DNA of 64,000 nt from Tsukamurella sp. M9C (GCF_020169415.1 NZ_JAIULG010000006.1:1-64000), one strand, 5' to 3'; numbered from the stretch's first letter, positions 46,220 through 58,017 are shown. Translations and numbers: made by a program. The notes: a model not told the origin generated them from the letters alone.

Positions 46220-47197
46220 ATGAAGTTCGTCACCTTCCACCGCCCGGGTGACCCCCGCCCGCGCCTGGGCCTCGACAACCGCGATGAGTACAGCTACACC
46301 GACCTCACCGGCCGCTTCCCCGACGATCCGGACTTCGCATCCATGCTCGCCCTGATCGACGGCGGGCAGCCCGCCCTGGACAAGGCCTGGGCCGCCTACC
46401 TCCGCCTCGACGCCGACTCGATCGTTCAGCGGGATGTGGTGACCCTGCTCGCGCCGTTCCGGCCCCGCCGCCTGCGTGACTGCTCGCTCATCGTCGCGCA
46501 CCTCCGCCCGAGCCTGGTCCGGACGGTGCAGTGGCTCGGCACGCACGGCGACGAGCGTCCGCTCCCGACCGCCATGGCTGCGACCGATCGCCTGATGTCG
46601 GCGCTCTACGACCCCGCCGCCTCGATCGGCTTCGCCGACCGCGACCCCGACACCGGCGCGGCGCCTGGTGGCGTTCTCACGTGGCCGAGCGCCAGTGAGA
46701 TCCTCGACTACGAGCTCGAACTGGCCGTCGTGATCGGCAAGTCCGGCCGGGACGTCACCGCGGAGGACGCCGAAGCCCACATCTTCGGCTACACCGTCTA
46801 CAACGACTGGTCCCTCCGCGACGTCCAGGCCCGCAACATCCTCGGCAGCGGCGATGTCCACGGCGACGCGAAGGACTTCCCGCACAGCAACGCGATCGGC
46901 CCCTGCGTCGTCACCAAGGACGAGGTCCCCGATCCGCGTGGTCTCGCGATGACGGTCCGCGTCAACGGACAGGTGTGGGGTCGCGGCTCGTCGTCGGAGA
47001 TGGTCCACGGCTTCGACGACGCCGTGGTCGAGCTCAGCCGAGGCGCCGATGTTCGGGCCGGCGAGGTCTGGGGTACCGGAACCGTTCCCGGCGGTTCGAG
47101 TTTCGAACTCGGCCGCCGCCTGCCCCGTCCGGCCCTCGTGGAGCTGGAGGTCGAGCGCATCGGCACGCTCGCCCACTACGTCGTCCCCGAATCCTGA
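46220..47197 (+). CDS. Fumarylacetoacetate hydrolase family protein
   Basis: A 325-residue FAH-superfamily enzyme, which cleaves or isomerises C-C bonds next to 1,3-diketo or oxalo groups in aromatic breakdown. Metal ligands are visible as DYELELAVVIG (two Glu) and NDWSLRDVQARN (Asp). The GTVPGGSSFELGR segment near the C-terminus is typical. ATG 46220 follows AGGAG. It heads the operon FAH - MBL - thiolase - ligase. The exact substrate cannot be read from the sequence. Confidence 0.88.
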   Translation: MKFVTFHRPGDPRPRLGLDNRDEYSYTDLTGRFPDDPDFASMLALIDGGQPALDKAWAAYLRLDADSIVQRDVVTLLAPFRPRRLRDCSLIVAHLRPSLVRTVQWLGTHGDERPLPTAMAATDRLMSALYDPAASIGFADRDPDTGAAPGGVLTWPSASEILDYELELAVVIGKSGRDVTAEDAEAHIFGYTVYNDWSLRDVQARNILGSGDVHGDAKDFPHSNAIGPCVVTKDEVPDPRGLAMTVRVNGQVWGRGSSSEMVHGFDDAVVELSRGADVRAGEVWGTGTVPGGSSFELGRRLPRPALVELEVERIGTLAHYVVPES

Positions 47198-47224
47198 TCT
47201 GTCCGCTACGGAGAAAGGTCCACC

Positions 47225-48157
47225 ATGACCACCCGTCCCGCCCTCCTCGATGATCCCCGGCTCATCCGGCTCACCGACGAGGTCTTCGTCTTCGGCACCT
47301 ACCCCTACAGCGGCCTCGTCGTGACAGACGAGGGATGCATCGCCGTCGACGGCCCGATGTCGCCGACCATCTGTGCGCCCTGGAAGGCATTCATCGACTC
47401 GAAAGGCCCGCTGCGGTATCAGGTGTACTGCGAGCACCACTCCGACCACACCATCTCGGCCCCCTACCTGCGACCCGAGGTCCTCGTGTCGTCCGAGACG
47501 ACACGCGGGGTGATGGACACCGATGAGATGGCCCAGGAGGCCATGCGCACCTGGGGTGCCTACCCGGACGTCGACGCCGCCGTCATCGACGCGTACACGA
47601 TGGCCTACCCGACGCTCACCTACCGCGGCCGGATGACGATCGAGCTGGGCGGCAAGCGGTTCGTACTGTTCGAGGCACCCGGGCACACCATGGGATCGAC
47701 GGTCGTGCACGCGATCGACGATCGGGTGGCCTTCATCGCGGACCTCGGCATGACCCCGGCGATCCAGTCGGGCGACCCCGTCGCATGGCTCACCACGATC
47801 GCACTGCTCGAGACGCTGGACGTCGACTGGTACGTGCAGGGCCATATGGACCCGATGCGTCGCGAGGACCTGCACACGTGGCGAACGGCCCTCCTCGAAG
47901 CACTGGACATCGCGCGCCGACGTGATCGCGCGGGCCTCACTGCGGATGAGATCGTCCAGCAGGGCGGCGTCTTCGATATCGCAAGCATTCTCGGGGGAAG
48001 GACCTTCCTGGGGCGTGGTGACATCCCGCCCGGCCTGCTCACCTTCGGTGCGAGCACGCTGCAGACCGTCGGGGCCGAGCGGATGGCCGAGGCCGTGCAC
48101 CGCCATCCCACCGATTCGCTCTCGGCCGCAGTCGGCCCCGTCAGCACGCAGGAGTGA
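47225..48157 (+). CDS. Metallo-beta-lactamase-fold hydrolase
   Basis: A 310-residue MBL-fold protein. The metal motif, usually HxHxDH, reads E70-H-H-S-D-H75, so the first histidine is replaced by glutamate. Further ligands are APGHTMGS, FIADLG and VQGHMDP. Enzymes of this fold hydrolyse lactones, thioesters or other esters. The ATG follows GGAGAAAGG, 27 nt after the FAH gene. The partnership suggests opening of a ring or CoA-thioester product in the same pathway. Confidence 0.82.
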   Translation: MTTRPALLDDPRLIRLTDEVFVFGTYPYSGLVVTDEGCIAVDGPMSPTICAPWKAFIDSKGPLRYQVYCEHHSDHTISAPYLRPEVLVSSETTRGVMDTDEMAQEAMRTWGAYPDVDAAVIDAYTMAYPTLTYRGRMTIELGGKRFVLFEAPGHTMGSTVVHAIDDRVAFIADLGMTPAIQSGDPVAWLTTIALLETLDVDWYVQGHMDPMRREDLHTWRTALLEALDIARRRDRAGLTADEIVQQGGVFDIASILGGRTFLGRGDIPPGLLTFGASTLQTVGAERMAEAVHRHPTDSLSAAVGPVSTQE

Positions 48158-48162
48158 GTTCG

Positions 48163-49397
48163 ATGAGCCAGGACGTCTTCATCATCGGTGTCGGCATGAC
48201 GCCCTTCGGTGTGCACGAGGCCGAGACCGTCCCGACGATGACGGCCCGCGCCGTACGGGAGGCCCTCGCCGATGCCGGCATCGCGCCGTCCGCGGTGGAC
48301 GGCGCCTTCTTCGCCAACACCACACAGGGCCCGTTGGAGGGGCAGGCGATGATCGCCGGTCAGATCGCGCTCCGCGGAATCGGTTTCGAGCGGCTCCCGA
48401 TCTTCAACGTCGAGAATGCCTGCGCCAGCGGATCATCAGCGCTGAATCTCGCGATCACCAGCGTGCGGGCCGGCGAGGCGTCCGTCGCCCTCGCGGTGGG
48501 CGCCGAGAAGATGAACACCGGCGACAAGGCGAAGACGATGGGCGTCTTCGACGGCGCCTACGACCTCTCGGACCCCGTTGCGCTGGAACGCACCCTCGCC
48601 GCGCTCGGCGGCGAGGTCGACACCAGCGGCGCCGGGCAGCGCAGCATCTTTATGGACATCTACGCCGCGATGGCGCGCAACCACATGGTGACCTTCGGCA
48701 CTACGCAGGCGCAGATCGCCGCTGTCTCGTCGAAGAATCACCGACACTCGGTGGACAACCCCCTCTCGCACTACCGCAAGACGATGAGTGTCGAGGAGAT
48801 CCTGGCGGCGCGGGCGCTCGCCCACCCGCTGACCGTCCCCATGTGCTCGCCGCTGACCGACGGCGCGGCTGCCGCGATCGTCTGCACCGCCGAGGTCGCC
48901 GCGCGGATCGCCGGGCGGCGGAACGTCCGGGTCCTCGCATCCGTCGCCGGGACGAGCGTCGAGCGCGAGACCGGCGACCACCTCAGGCACGTCACGCGGC
49001 TCGCGGGCGAACGTGCGTACGAGCGTGCCGGCATCGCGCCGAGCGACGTGGACGTCGCGGAGGTGCACGACGCCACGGCGTTCGGTGAGCTCGCGATCAG
49101 TGAGCACCTCGGCTTCGTCGAGCCCGGCGGAGGCGGCGCCGCCGCCGAGGCCGGGGAGACGACCATCGGCGGCCGTATCCCGATCAACACCTCCGGCGGG
49201 CTCGAGTCGAAGGGCCATCCCCTGGCCGCGACCGGGCTCGGACAGGTCTTCGAGCTCGTCACGCAGTTGCGCGGCGAGGCCGGGGCCCGGCAGGTCGACG
49301 GTGCGCGGCTCGCCCTCGCCGAGAACGGCGGAGGCTTCAGCCCGTTCGGCACCGGCGAGGAGGCCGTCGCCGTGGTCACGATCCTCGAGGCGCCCTG

Positions 49398-49398
<1 letters not shown>
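48163..49398 (+). CDS. Thiolase-family protein (SCP-x / lipid-transfer type)
   Basis: A 411-residue thiolase-fold protein. The nucleophile is C87 in NVENACASGSS, and the His is in SGGLESKGHPLAATG. The second catalytic Cys of classic thiolases (CxG) is missing; the segment reads LALAENGGGF. The tail QLRGEAGARQVDGARLAL is typical of SCP-x/Ltp-type members, some of which are aldolases that need a DUF35 partner. No DUF35 gene is nearby. ATG 48163 with AGGAG is preferred over GTG 48154. Confidence 0.85.
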
Positions 49399-50942
<1,544 letters not shown>

Positions 50943-50972
50943 GGACCCGGTACGACGAGATCCCGTTGTGCG

Positions 50973-52493
50973 TCAGCGCGAGCCCCGCAGCTCCCGCTTG
51001 AGGATCTTGCCGGTGCCGCCCTTGGGCAACTCGGCGAGCAGGTGGATCTCGCGCGGGTACTTGTACGCCGCCAGGCGCTCCCGGCTGAACGCGGTGAGGG
51101 CCGCGGCGTCGGCATTCGCGCCCGGGCGCAGGACGACGAAGGCGACGACCTCCTCCCCCAGCCTGTCGTCGGGGCGGCCCACGACGGCGGCCTCGACGAC
51201 CTCGGGGTGGGCGTAGAGCACCTCCTCGACCTCGCGGGGATACACGTTGTATCCGCCGCGGATCACCAGGTCCTTGAGCCGGTCGACGATGAAGAAGTAA
51301 CCGTCCTCATCGCGGTAGCCGAGGTCGCCCGTGTGCAGCCAGCCGTTGCGCAGCGCCTCCGCAGTCGCCTCGGGACGCTTGTAGTACCCCTTCATGACGT
51401 TGTGCCCGCGGACGACGATCTCGCCGATGTTGTCCTCCCCGGGCGGGAGCTCGGCACCGTCGAGGTCGACGGCCCGCATCTGGACGCCCCAGATGGGCTT
51501 GCCGATCGAGAGGACCTTGCGCTGTTCGGCGCTGATGTTGAAGGTCGCCGTCGAGGCGGTCTCCGAGAGGCCGTAGCCCTCGAGGATCGCCAGGCCCGGG
51601 AACTTCTCCTCGAAGGCGCTGATCACGCCGCCGGGGATCGACGCACCGCCGGAGACGGCGGCGCGCAGGCTGGAGACGTCGCGGCCGGCCGTGTCGACGC
51701 CGAGCAGCGCCACGTACATCGTGGGCACGCCGGAGAGCACCGTGACGCGGCGCCGCTCGATGACGTCGACCACCGCCTCCGCCTCGAACCTCGGCACCAG
51801 GGCCACCGAACCGCCGTATCGGACCGCCGCGTTGAGCACGCTGGACAGTCCGAAGACGTGGAACAGCGGCAGCGCTCCGAGCGCCACGTCGTCGTCCCGC
51901 ATCCCGAACAGCTGCGGCGCGATCGTGCAGTTCATGTAGAGCTCGAAATGCGTGAGCTCAGCGCCCTTCGGCCGGCCGGTGGTGCCTGAGGTGTAGAGCA
52001 GCACGGCGGTGTCGTCGGAGCTCGTGGGGTGGATCTCCCCGGAGTCCGGCTCCCCCAACAGGTCGGCGAACGGTGTCGCGCCCGACGGGGTCGGCGCGCC
52101 GAGCGAGACCACGACCACGTCGCCGACGCCCGCCTCCGCCGCGCCCGCGAGCGCGGCCTCGGCGGAGAAGTCGGACGCCACGAGCAGCTTCGCGTCGCTG
52201 TCACCGAGGTGGTAGCCGATCTCCGGCGCGGTGAACAGCGGGTTGAGCGGCACCATCGTCAGGCCCGCCTTGAGGATGCCGAAGTAGGCGACCACGAACT
52301 CCGGCAGGTTCGGCAGTTGGACGGCGACCTTGTCGCCGGGGACGAGGCCGCGGGCCAGCAGCGAGGCGGCGAGACGCCCCGACTGCTCGTCGAGCTGGGA
52401 GTAGCTGATCTCGCGATCACCGAAGAACAGCAGGGGCGCGTCGGGCGTCGACGATGCCGACTCGCGCAGCATCGTCGCCAGGTTGAAGGACAT
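50973..52493 (-). CDS. Long-chain-type acyl-CoA ligase (FadD)
   Basis: A 506-residue ligase: YTSGTTGRPKGAE phosphate loop, EGYGLSETAST, WLHTGDLGYRDEDGYFFIVDRLKDLVI and PKGGTGKILKREL. It is the last gene of the 12-gene minus-strand operon. It begins one base after the stop of the lactonase-like gene, with GGAGAGG inside that gene. Its likely role is to activate the (4-hydroxy) acid that the lactonase releases; this is an inference from context. Confidence 0.9.
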   Translation of the reverse strand: MSFNLATMLRESASSTPDAPLLFFGDREISYSQLDEQSGRLAASLLARGLVPGDKVAVQLPNLPEFVVAYFGILKAGLTMVPLNPLFTAPEIGYHLGDSDAKLLVASDFSAEAALAGAAEAGVGDVVVVSLGAPTPSGATPFADLLGEPDSGEIHPTSSDDTAVLLYTSGTTGRPKGAELTHFELYMNCTIAPQLFGMRDDDVALGALPLFHVFGLSSVLNAAVRYGGSVALVPRFEAEAVVDVIERRRVTVLSGVPTMYVALLGVDTAGRDVSSLRAAVSGGASIPGGVISAFEEKFPGLAILEGYGLSETASTATFNISAEQRKVLSIGKPIWGVQMRAVDLDGAELPPGEDNIGEIVVRGHNVMKGYYKRPEATAEALRNGWLHTGDLGYRDEDGYFFIVDRLKDLVIRGGYNVYPREVEEVLYAHPEVVEAAVVGRPDDRLGEEVVAFVVLRPGANADAAALTAFSRERLAAYKYPREIHLLAELPKGGTGKILKRELRGSR

Positions 52494-53477
52494 CTACGCC
52501 TCTCCGGTCAGCACGCGGCGCGGGACGTCCACGAGCATGGTGTCGATCTGGTCCTGGCTCACGCCGCGCTCGAGGACGTACGGGAAGACGTCGTCGAAGA
52601 CGTGCGTGTAGTGCCACTGGAGCATGCCCGCCTTGACGTTCGGGTCGATCCAGTCGATGTAGCAGGAGGCGTCCTGGGACAACACGATCTTCTCGGTGTA
52701 GCCGCGGCGCACCATCTCGATGAGGGTGTCGTTGCGGGCCTCGAATGTGGTCTCCAGGTTGATGCCGAACCGGTCGAACCCCAGCGTGAAGCCGGCGTCG
52801 GCGAGCGCCGACAGGTGCTCGACGTCGGTGGAGTCGCCGCTGTGCCCCAGCACGATCCGGCTCGGGTCGACGCCCTCCTCGTCGCACATCACTCGTTTCA
52901 CCAGCAGACCGGTCTCCGAGCCCGGGTGCGTGTGCACGGTGATCGGCACGCCGGTGGCGGTGTGCGCCTTCGCGACCGCCCGCATCACCCGCTCGACGCC
53001 CTCGGTGAGGCCGTGGTGGTCGATCGCGCACTTGAGCATGCCGGCCTTGACCCCGGTCTCGCCGATGCCCTCCGTGATGTCGCGGACGAACATGTCCGCC
53101 ATCGGATCCGGGAAGTCGATCCCCGTCATGGCGGTCAGGGCGGGACCGCGGTACATGAAGTAGCGCGGCACGTCGCGGTAGGTGTAGACACCCGTCGCCG
53201 CAACGATCCGCACGGGCGTGCGCTCGGCGATCCGCTGGATCCGTGGGATGTACCGTCCGAGACCGACCACCGTCGGGTCGACGATCGTGCGCACCCCGGC
53301 GTCGTACGCCTTCTGCAATTGTGCGACGGCGTCGTCCACCCGGGCGTCCTCGTCGCCGAAGTCGTCCGGATAGTTCTGTTGGATGTCCGGGGTGAGCACG
53401 AAGACGTGCTCGTGCATGAGCGTGACGCCGAGGTCGGCGGCGTCGACGTCACCGGTGACGGTGTGGACGGCTCCCAT
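52494..53477 (-). CDS. Phosphotriesterase-like lactonase (PLL)
   Basis: A 327-residue amidohydrolase with a binuclear metal centre: MHEHVFV (first two His), the carboxylated Lys region GVKAGMLKCAID, VHTHPGSETG, LGHSGDS and the Asp in LSQDASCYIDW. The segment TGVYTYRDVPRYFMYRG and the overall pattern resemble archaeal and mycobacterial phosphotriesterase-like lactonases, which open gamma- and delta-lactones to hydroxy acids. It sits inside a beta-oxidation operon between a CoA ligase and acyl-CoA dehydrogenases. This favours lactone metabolism over organophosphate hydrolysis. Confidence 0.85.
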   Translation of the reverse strand: MGAVHTVTGDVDAADLGVTLMHEHVFVLTPDIQQNYPDDFGDEDARVDDAVAQLQKAYDAGVRTIVDPTVVGLGRYIPRIQRIAERTPVRIVAATGVYTYRDVPRYFMYRGPALTAMTGIDFPDPMADMFVRDITEGIGETGVKAGMLKCAIDHHGLTEGVERVMRAVAKAHTATGVPITVHTHPGSETGLLVKRVMCDEEGVDPSRIVLGHSGDSTDVEHLSALADAGFTLGFDRFGINLETTFEARNDTLIEMVRRGYTEKIVLSQDASCYIDWIDPNVKAGMLQWHYTHVFDDVFPYVLERGVSQDQIDTMLVDVPRRVLTGEA

Positions 53478-53506
53478 GGTTCCTACTTTCCGACGGTGTG
53501 TTCTTC

Positions 53507-54589
53507 TCAGGCGGGGAGGTCGATCAGGCCCGCGAGCGCGGCGCGGTGTCGCCCCGGAGTACCGAGGCCGATCTGGTCCGCCTTGGCGCGCTTGAGGTAC
53601 AGGTGCACCGGCGCCTCCCAGGTCATGCCGATGCCGCCGTGCAGCTGCACCGCCTCCCCCGCCGCCCGGACGGCCAGGTCCGAGCAGTACGCGGCCGCGA
53701 CGGCCACGGCGATCACGGCCTCCGGGTCCTCGGTCCCGAGCTCCGCCAGGGCGACCGTCGCCGACCGCGCCGCCGCGGCGGCGGATTCCGCATCGGCGTA
53801 GAGCTCCGCCAGGCGGTGCTTCACGGCCTGGAAGCCACCGACCACGCGCCCGAACTGCTTGCGCTGCTTCAGGTACTCGACGGTCGTGGCGACGCACCAG
53901 CGCGCCACCCCGGCCTGTTCGGCGGCGAGCAGCGCCGCGCCGGTGATCAGACCCGCGCGCACGGCGGCGGCACCGTCGGCCGTGAGGACCGTGCCCCGGG
54001 CGCCGTCGAAGGTCACGTCCGCCACCTGCCGCGTCATGTCGAGCGACGACACGGGTTCGATCCGCGCGTCGGCCGCCGGAACCGCCTGCAGGGCACCGTC
54101 GGAGTCGAGCACGAGCAGGATCTCGGCGCCGAGCGCGCCGGCCACCGATCGGACGGTGCCGGAGAGGGCGCCGTCGGCGACGGGGACGGCCGGGGCGTTG
54201 CCGTGCGGGTCCACCGAGAACGGCACGACCAACGCGGCCACGCGCGCGCCCTCGGCCAGCTGCCCGGCCAGGACCGGGGCGCCCGCCGCGACCGCGACCG
54301 ACGCCGCGATCGCCGACGTGAGGAAATCACCCGCCGCGCAGGCGGAGCCGAGCTCCTCGGCGACCACGCCCGCGACGGCGGCGCCCGCCCCGGCGCCGCC
54401 CAGCTCCTCCGGAACGAGGAGGCCGGTGACGCCCATCTCCGCGAGCTCGGCCTGCAGGCCAGGGGCGGCGGCACCGTCGTAGGCGGCGATCAGGTCCGCC
54501 GGCGCGACCCGCCGATCGAGCAGGTCGCGGACGGCGGCGCGAAGATCGTCCTCGATGTCGCTGCTGAGCAGCTGCGGTGTGTAGCTCAC
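53507..54589 (-). CDS. Acyl-CoA dehydrogenase, small-subunit type
   Basis: A 360-residue acyl-CoA dehydrogenase family protein. The N-terminal domain is shortened and variable. The C-terminal FAD side has QRKQFGRVVGGFQAVKHRLAELY and AVQLHGGIGMTWEAPVHLYLKRA. The usual late catalytic Glu loop (EG-T) is absent. This and the next gene look like the two halves of a heteromeric (alpha2-beta2) dehydrogenase, as in mycobacterial steroid FadE pairs. GTG 54589 overlaps the stop of the partner gene (GTGA). Confidence 0.85.
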   Translation of the reverse strand: MSYTPQLLSSDIEDDLRAAVRDLLDRRVAPADLIAAYDGAAAPGLQAELAEMGVTGLLVPEELGGAGAGAAVAGVVAEELGSACAAGDFLTSAIAASVAVAAGAPVLAGQLAEGARVAALVVPFSVDPHGNAPAVPVADGALSGTVRSVAGALGAEILLVLDSDGALQAVPAADARIEPVSSLDMTRQVADVTFDGARGTVLTADGAAAVRAGLITGAALLAAEQAGVARWCVATTVEYLKQRKQFGRVVGGFQAVKHRLAELYADAESAAAAARSATVALAELGTEDPEAVIAVAVAAAYCSDLAVRAAGEAVQLHGGIGMTWEAPVHLYLKRAKADQIGLGTPGRHRAALAGLIDLPA

Positions 54590-55773
54590 TTGGGGACGTC
54601 CTTCCAGGGCAGGTCCTTGTCGACCCGGTGCTCCGGCGGCAGGCCGAGCACCCGTTCCGCCACGATGTTCTTGAGGATCTCCGACGTGCCGCCCTCGATG
54701 GAGTTTCCCTTGGCGCGCAGGTAGCGGTACCCGGCATCGCGGCCGTAGAAGTCCACCCGGTCGGGGCGGACCATGGTCCAGTCGCCGTACCGCAGGCCGT
54801 CCTCGCCGAGCAGCTCCAGCTCGAGGCCGGAGAGCTTCTGATTGAGCCGGGCGAAGGAGAGTTTCATCGCCGCGCCCTCGGGGCCGGGCTGGCCCGAGGC
54901 GAGCTTCTGGCCGAGGCGCAGCGCGGTGACCCGGGCGACCTCGCTGTCCACCCACAGGCGGAGCAGGTCGTCGTGCAGGTCGGGCGTGCGAAGCTCGGGC
55001 CGCTCGCGCCAGGTGGCGGCGACCACGCCGATCATGCCGTCCTCGCGCTGCGACGCCCGGCCGCCGATGGCGACCCGCTCGTTGTTGAGCGTGGCGTTCG
55101 CGACCTGCCAGCCCTGCCCCACCGCGCCCAGGCGGTGCGCGTCCGGGATGCGGACGCCCTCGAGGAAGACCTCGTTGAACTCCGCCTCGCCGGTGATCTG
55201 CCGCAGGGGCCGCACGTCGATGCCCGGGTCGGACATGTCGCACAGGAAGTAGGTGAGCCCCTTGTGTTTCGGCTGGTCCGGGTCGGTGCGGGCGACGAGG
55301 ATCGCCCACTGCGCGTTGTGCGCGCCGGAGGTCCACACCTTCTGCCCGGTGACGATCCAGTCGTCGCCGTCGCGGACCGCACGAGTCGCGAGGCCCGCGA
55401 GGTCGGAGCCCGCGCCGGGCTCACTGAACAGCTGGCACCAGATCTCCTCGCCGGTCCACAGCGGCCGCAGGAAGCGGTCGATCTGGTCCTGCGTGCCGAA
55501 GGCCAGGATCGTCGGCGCGGCCATCCCGAGGCCGATCCCGTTGACATGACTGCGGTTGTCGGGTGCGCCGGCCGCCGCGAAGCGGGCGTCCACGGCCTGC
55601 TGCAGCGATCGCGAGAGCCCCAGGCCGCCGCGCCCCTCGGGGTAGGCGACCCACGCCAGACCCGCGTCGTACCGGGCGCGGACGAACTCGAGCGGATCCG
55701 TCGTGGCCGGCGGGTGCGCGGCGAGGAAGTCGTCGACCTTCCGGGCGAGGTCCTCCGGGCCCGGCGCCGTCAC
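54586..55773 (-). CDS. Acyl-CoA dehydrogenase, catalytic-subunit type
   Basis: A 395-residue dehydrogenase. [17 protein letters not shown] and [21 protein letters not shown] form the central beta domain. The C-terminal domain has [25 protein letters not shown], with the Glu position expected for catalysis in this subfamily. It is sandwiched between two other dehydrogenases with 4-nt overlaps on both sides. It probably forms a complex with the product of 53507-54589. Confidence 0.88.
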   Translation of the reverse strand: MTAPGPEDLARKVDDFLAAHPPATTDPLEFVRARYDAGLAWVAYPEGRGGLGLSRSLQQAVDARFAAAGAPDNRSHVNGIGLGMAAPTILAFGTQDQIDRFLRPLWTGEEIWCQLFSEPGAGSDLAGLATRAVRDGDDWIVTGQKVWTSGAHNAQWAILVARTDPDQPKHKGLTYFLCDMSDPGIDVRPLRQITGEAEFNEVFLEGVRIPDAHRLGAVGQGWQVANATLNNERVAIGGRASQREDGMIGVVAATWRERPELRTPDLHDDLLRLWVDSEVARVTALRLGQKLASGQPGPEGAAMKLSFARLNQKLSGLELELLGEDGLRYGDWTMVRPDRVDFYGRDAGYRYLRAKGNSIEGGTSEILKNIVAERVLGLPPEHRVDKDLPWKDVPK

Positions 55774-56999
55774 TGCGCCTTCTTGGCGGCGACGCGCTTG
55801 AGCTCCGCTCGGGCCAGCGAGTTCTTGTGCACCTCGTCGGGGCCGTCGGCGAACCGCAGGGTGCGAATGCCGGCGTAGTACTCGGCGAGCGGGAAGTCCT
55901 GCGACAGTCCACCGGCGCCGTGCGCCTGGATGGCCTTGTCGAGGATCCACTGCACCGTCTGCGGGGTGGCGATCTTGATCGCCTGGATCTCGGTGTGGGC
56001 GCCGCGGTTGCCCACGGTGTCCATCAGCCACGCGGTCTTGAGCACGAGCAGGCGCAGCTGCTCGATCCGCACGCGCGACTCGGCGATCCAGTCGCGGATC
56101 ACGCCCTGCTCCGACAGCGGCTTGCCGAACGCGGTCCGGCCCGCCACGCGATCGCACATCAGCTCGACGGCCCGCTCCGCCACGCCGATCGAGCGCATGC
56201 AGTGGTGGATGCGGCCGGGCCCGAGGCGGGCCTGCGCGATGGCGAAACCGTCGCCCTCCTCGCCGATCAAGTTGGCGGCGGGGACACGGACGTCGGTGAA
56301 CCGCATCTCGGCGTGGCCGCCGTGGCTGTGGTCGTCGTACCCGAAGACCTCCATGCCGCGCAGCACCTCCAGGCCCGGGGTGTCCCGCGGCACGAGGATC
56401 TGCGACTGCTGGCGGTGGCGCTCGGCGTCGGGCGCCGTCTTGCCCATGACTATGAAGATCTTGCAGTTCGGGTTCATGGCGCCCGTGATCCACCACTTGC
56501 GGCCGTTGATCACGTAGTCGTCGCCGTCGCGGACGATCGACAGGCCGATGTTGGTGGCGTCGGAGCTGGCGACGTCGGGCTCCGTCATCGCGAAGGCGGA
56601 ACGGATCTCGCCGTTCAGGAGCGGGGTGAGCCACTGCTCCTTCTGCGCGGCGGTACCGAACTCGTTGAGCACCTCCATGTTCCCCGTGTCCGGGGCGGCA
56701 CAGTTGAACACGGCGGGCGCGAGGTGCAGGCTGCGGCCGGAGATCTCGGCGAGGGGCGCGTACTGCAGGTTGGTCAGGCCCGCGCCGTTCTCGCCGGGAA
56801 GGAAGAAGTTCCAGAAGCCGCGGCTGCGGGCCTCGGCGCGCAGCTCGTGCAGGACCGGGGCGCTGTCCCAGGCCCAACGGTTCTCCAGCGCGCCGAGTTG
56901 CTGGTGGAAGGTCTCCTCCGCCGGGTAGACGTGGCTGTCCATGAAGTCGTTGACCTGTCCGATCAACTCCGTGGTCTTGGCGTCGTACGCGAAATCCAT
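55770..56999 (-). CDS. Acyl-CoA dehydrogenase of the ACAD10/ACAD11 type
   Basis: A 409-residue dehydrogenase whose C-terminal half follows the ACAD10/11 pattern: [44 protein letters not shown], then [14 protein letters not shown] and [13 protein letters not shown] (384-391). The usual YEGT glutamate loop is replaced by ADGPDEVH. Mammalian ACAD10/11 and bacterial relatives turn 4-phospho-acyl-CoA into enoyl-CoA by losing phosphate. Directly upstream (1-nt gap) lies the matching kinase, supporting that role here. Confidence 0.88.
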   Translation of the reverse strand: MDFAYDAKTTELIGQVNDFMDSHVYPAEETFHQQLGALENRWAWDSAPVLHELRAEARSRGFWNFFLPGENGAGLTNLQYAPLAEISGRSLHLAPAVFNCAAPDTGNMEVLNEFGTAAQKEQWLTPLLNGEIRSAFAMTEPDVASSDATNIGLSIVRDGDDYVINGRKWWITGAMNPNCKIFIVMGKTAPDAERHRQQSQILVPRDTPGLEVLRGMEVFGYDDHSHGGHAEMRFTDVRVPAANLIGEEGDGFAIAQARLGPGRIHHCMRSIGVAERAVELMCDRVAGRTAFGKPLSEQGVIRDWIAESRVRIEQLRLLVLKTAWLMDTVGNRGAHTEIQAIKIATPQTVQWILDKAIQAHGAGGLSQDFPLAEYYAGIRTLRFADGPDEVHKNSLARAELKRVAAKKAQ

Positions 57000-57000
57000 G

Positions 57001-58017
57001 TCAGTTCTCCTTCAGTGCGTCGAGTCCGGCGTCGAGCAGCGGGTTCACTGCCTCCCCGGCCTCGGCAAAGCCCTCGCCCACGGTCTGGCCGTTGACGTAG
57101 CGGTAGTGGATGCCCTCGACGATGCCTGCGAGCTTGAAGCAGGAGAGGGCGATGTAGAAGCCGAAATCCCCAAGTTCCCGGGAGGATCCGGCGGCGTAGC
57201 GGTCGATGATCTGCTGCTCGTCGAGGAAGCCGGGCGCCTCGCTCACGTCGCTGACGGTGCCGGCGGAGATCTTCGCCAGCCGCCCGTAGACCACCATGAG
57301 CGCGAGGTCGGTGAGCGAGTCGCCGATGGTCGCGAGCTCCCAGTCGACGACGGCGGCGGGCTCGTCCTGCGGCGAGACCAGCACGTTGTCGAGGCGGTAG
57401 TCGCCGTGCACGATGCCCGGCACCGCATCGGCGGGCACCCGTCCCTCGAGAGCGGTGAACAGCTCGTCGACCTTGGGCAGGTCGCGGGTGTGCGCCGCGG
57501 CGAACTGCTTGCGCCAGCGCTGTACCTGCCGGCCCAGGAAGCCCTCGGGGCGGCCGTAGTCGCCGAGCCCGACGCTCGCGGGATCGACGTGGTGCAGCTC
57601 GACGAGGGTGTCGACCAGCCGCTCGGAGATGGCGCGGGTGCGGTCGACGCCGAGCGCCTCCAGCTCCGTCGCCCGGCGGTAGGGGACGCCGTCGATCTCG
57701 CTCATCACGTAGAACGGCGCACCGAGCACTTCGGGGTCGTCGCAGTAGGCGTACATCACCGGGACCGGCACGGCGGTTCCGCCGAGCGCGGACATCATCC
57801 GGTACTCGCGGCCCATGTCGTGCGCCGACGGCAGGAGCTTGCCGACCGGCGGGCGGCGCAGGATCCAGGACGAGGCACCGTCGGAGATGCGGTACGTGAG
57901 GTTGGACTTGCCGCCCGCGATGAGGACGGCCTCGAGCTGCGATCCCGCGCCCTGCACGTGCTGCGGGAGCCACGTGCCGAGGACGTCGAGATCGAGGCCC
58001 GGGTGCTGCTCGGCCAT
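57001..58017 (-). CDS. Phosphotransferase (APH family), ACAD10/11-kinase-like
   Basis: A 338-residue kinase of the aminoglycoside-phosphotransferase fold. The nucleotide loop lies near [11 protein letters not shown], the catalytic loop is VHGDYRLDN (H204-G-D206) and the metal-binding DWE is at 225-227. It matches the kinase domain that in mammals is fused to ACAD11 and ACAD10 and corresponds in role to LvaA of levulinate catabolism. It should phosphorylate the 4-hydroxy group of a hydroxyacyl-CoA. Antibiotic resistance is unlikely given the operon. ATG 58017 overlaps the MaoC stop by one base. Confidence 0.88.
   Translation of the reverse strand: MAEQHPGLDLDVLGTWLPQHVQGAGSQLEAVLIAGGKSNLTYRISDGASSWILRRPPVGKLLPSAHDMGREYRMMSALGGTAVPVPVMYAYCDDPEVLGAPFYVMSEIDGVPYRRATELEALGVDRTRAISERLVDTLVELHHVDPASVGLGDYGRPEGFLGRQVQRWRKQFAAAHTRDLPKVDELFTALEGRVPADAVPGIVHGDYRLDNVLVSPQDEPAAVVDWELATIGDSLTDLALMVVYGRLAKISAGTVSDVSEAPGFLDEQQIIDRYAAGSSRELGDFGFYIALSCFKLAGIVEGIHYRYVNGQTVGEGFAEAGEAVNPLLDAGLDALKEN

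Noticed and set aside
52494-53477. Organophosphate-degrading phosphotriesterase
   Set aside because: The sequence resembles lactonases of the PLL group and sits in a beta-oxidation operon. Phosphotriesterase activity would be at most a side activity.
57001-58017. Aminoglycoside resistance phosphotransferase
   Set aside because: The fold is the same, but the operon context and ACAD10/11-kinase-like motifs point to acyl-CoA metabolism.
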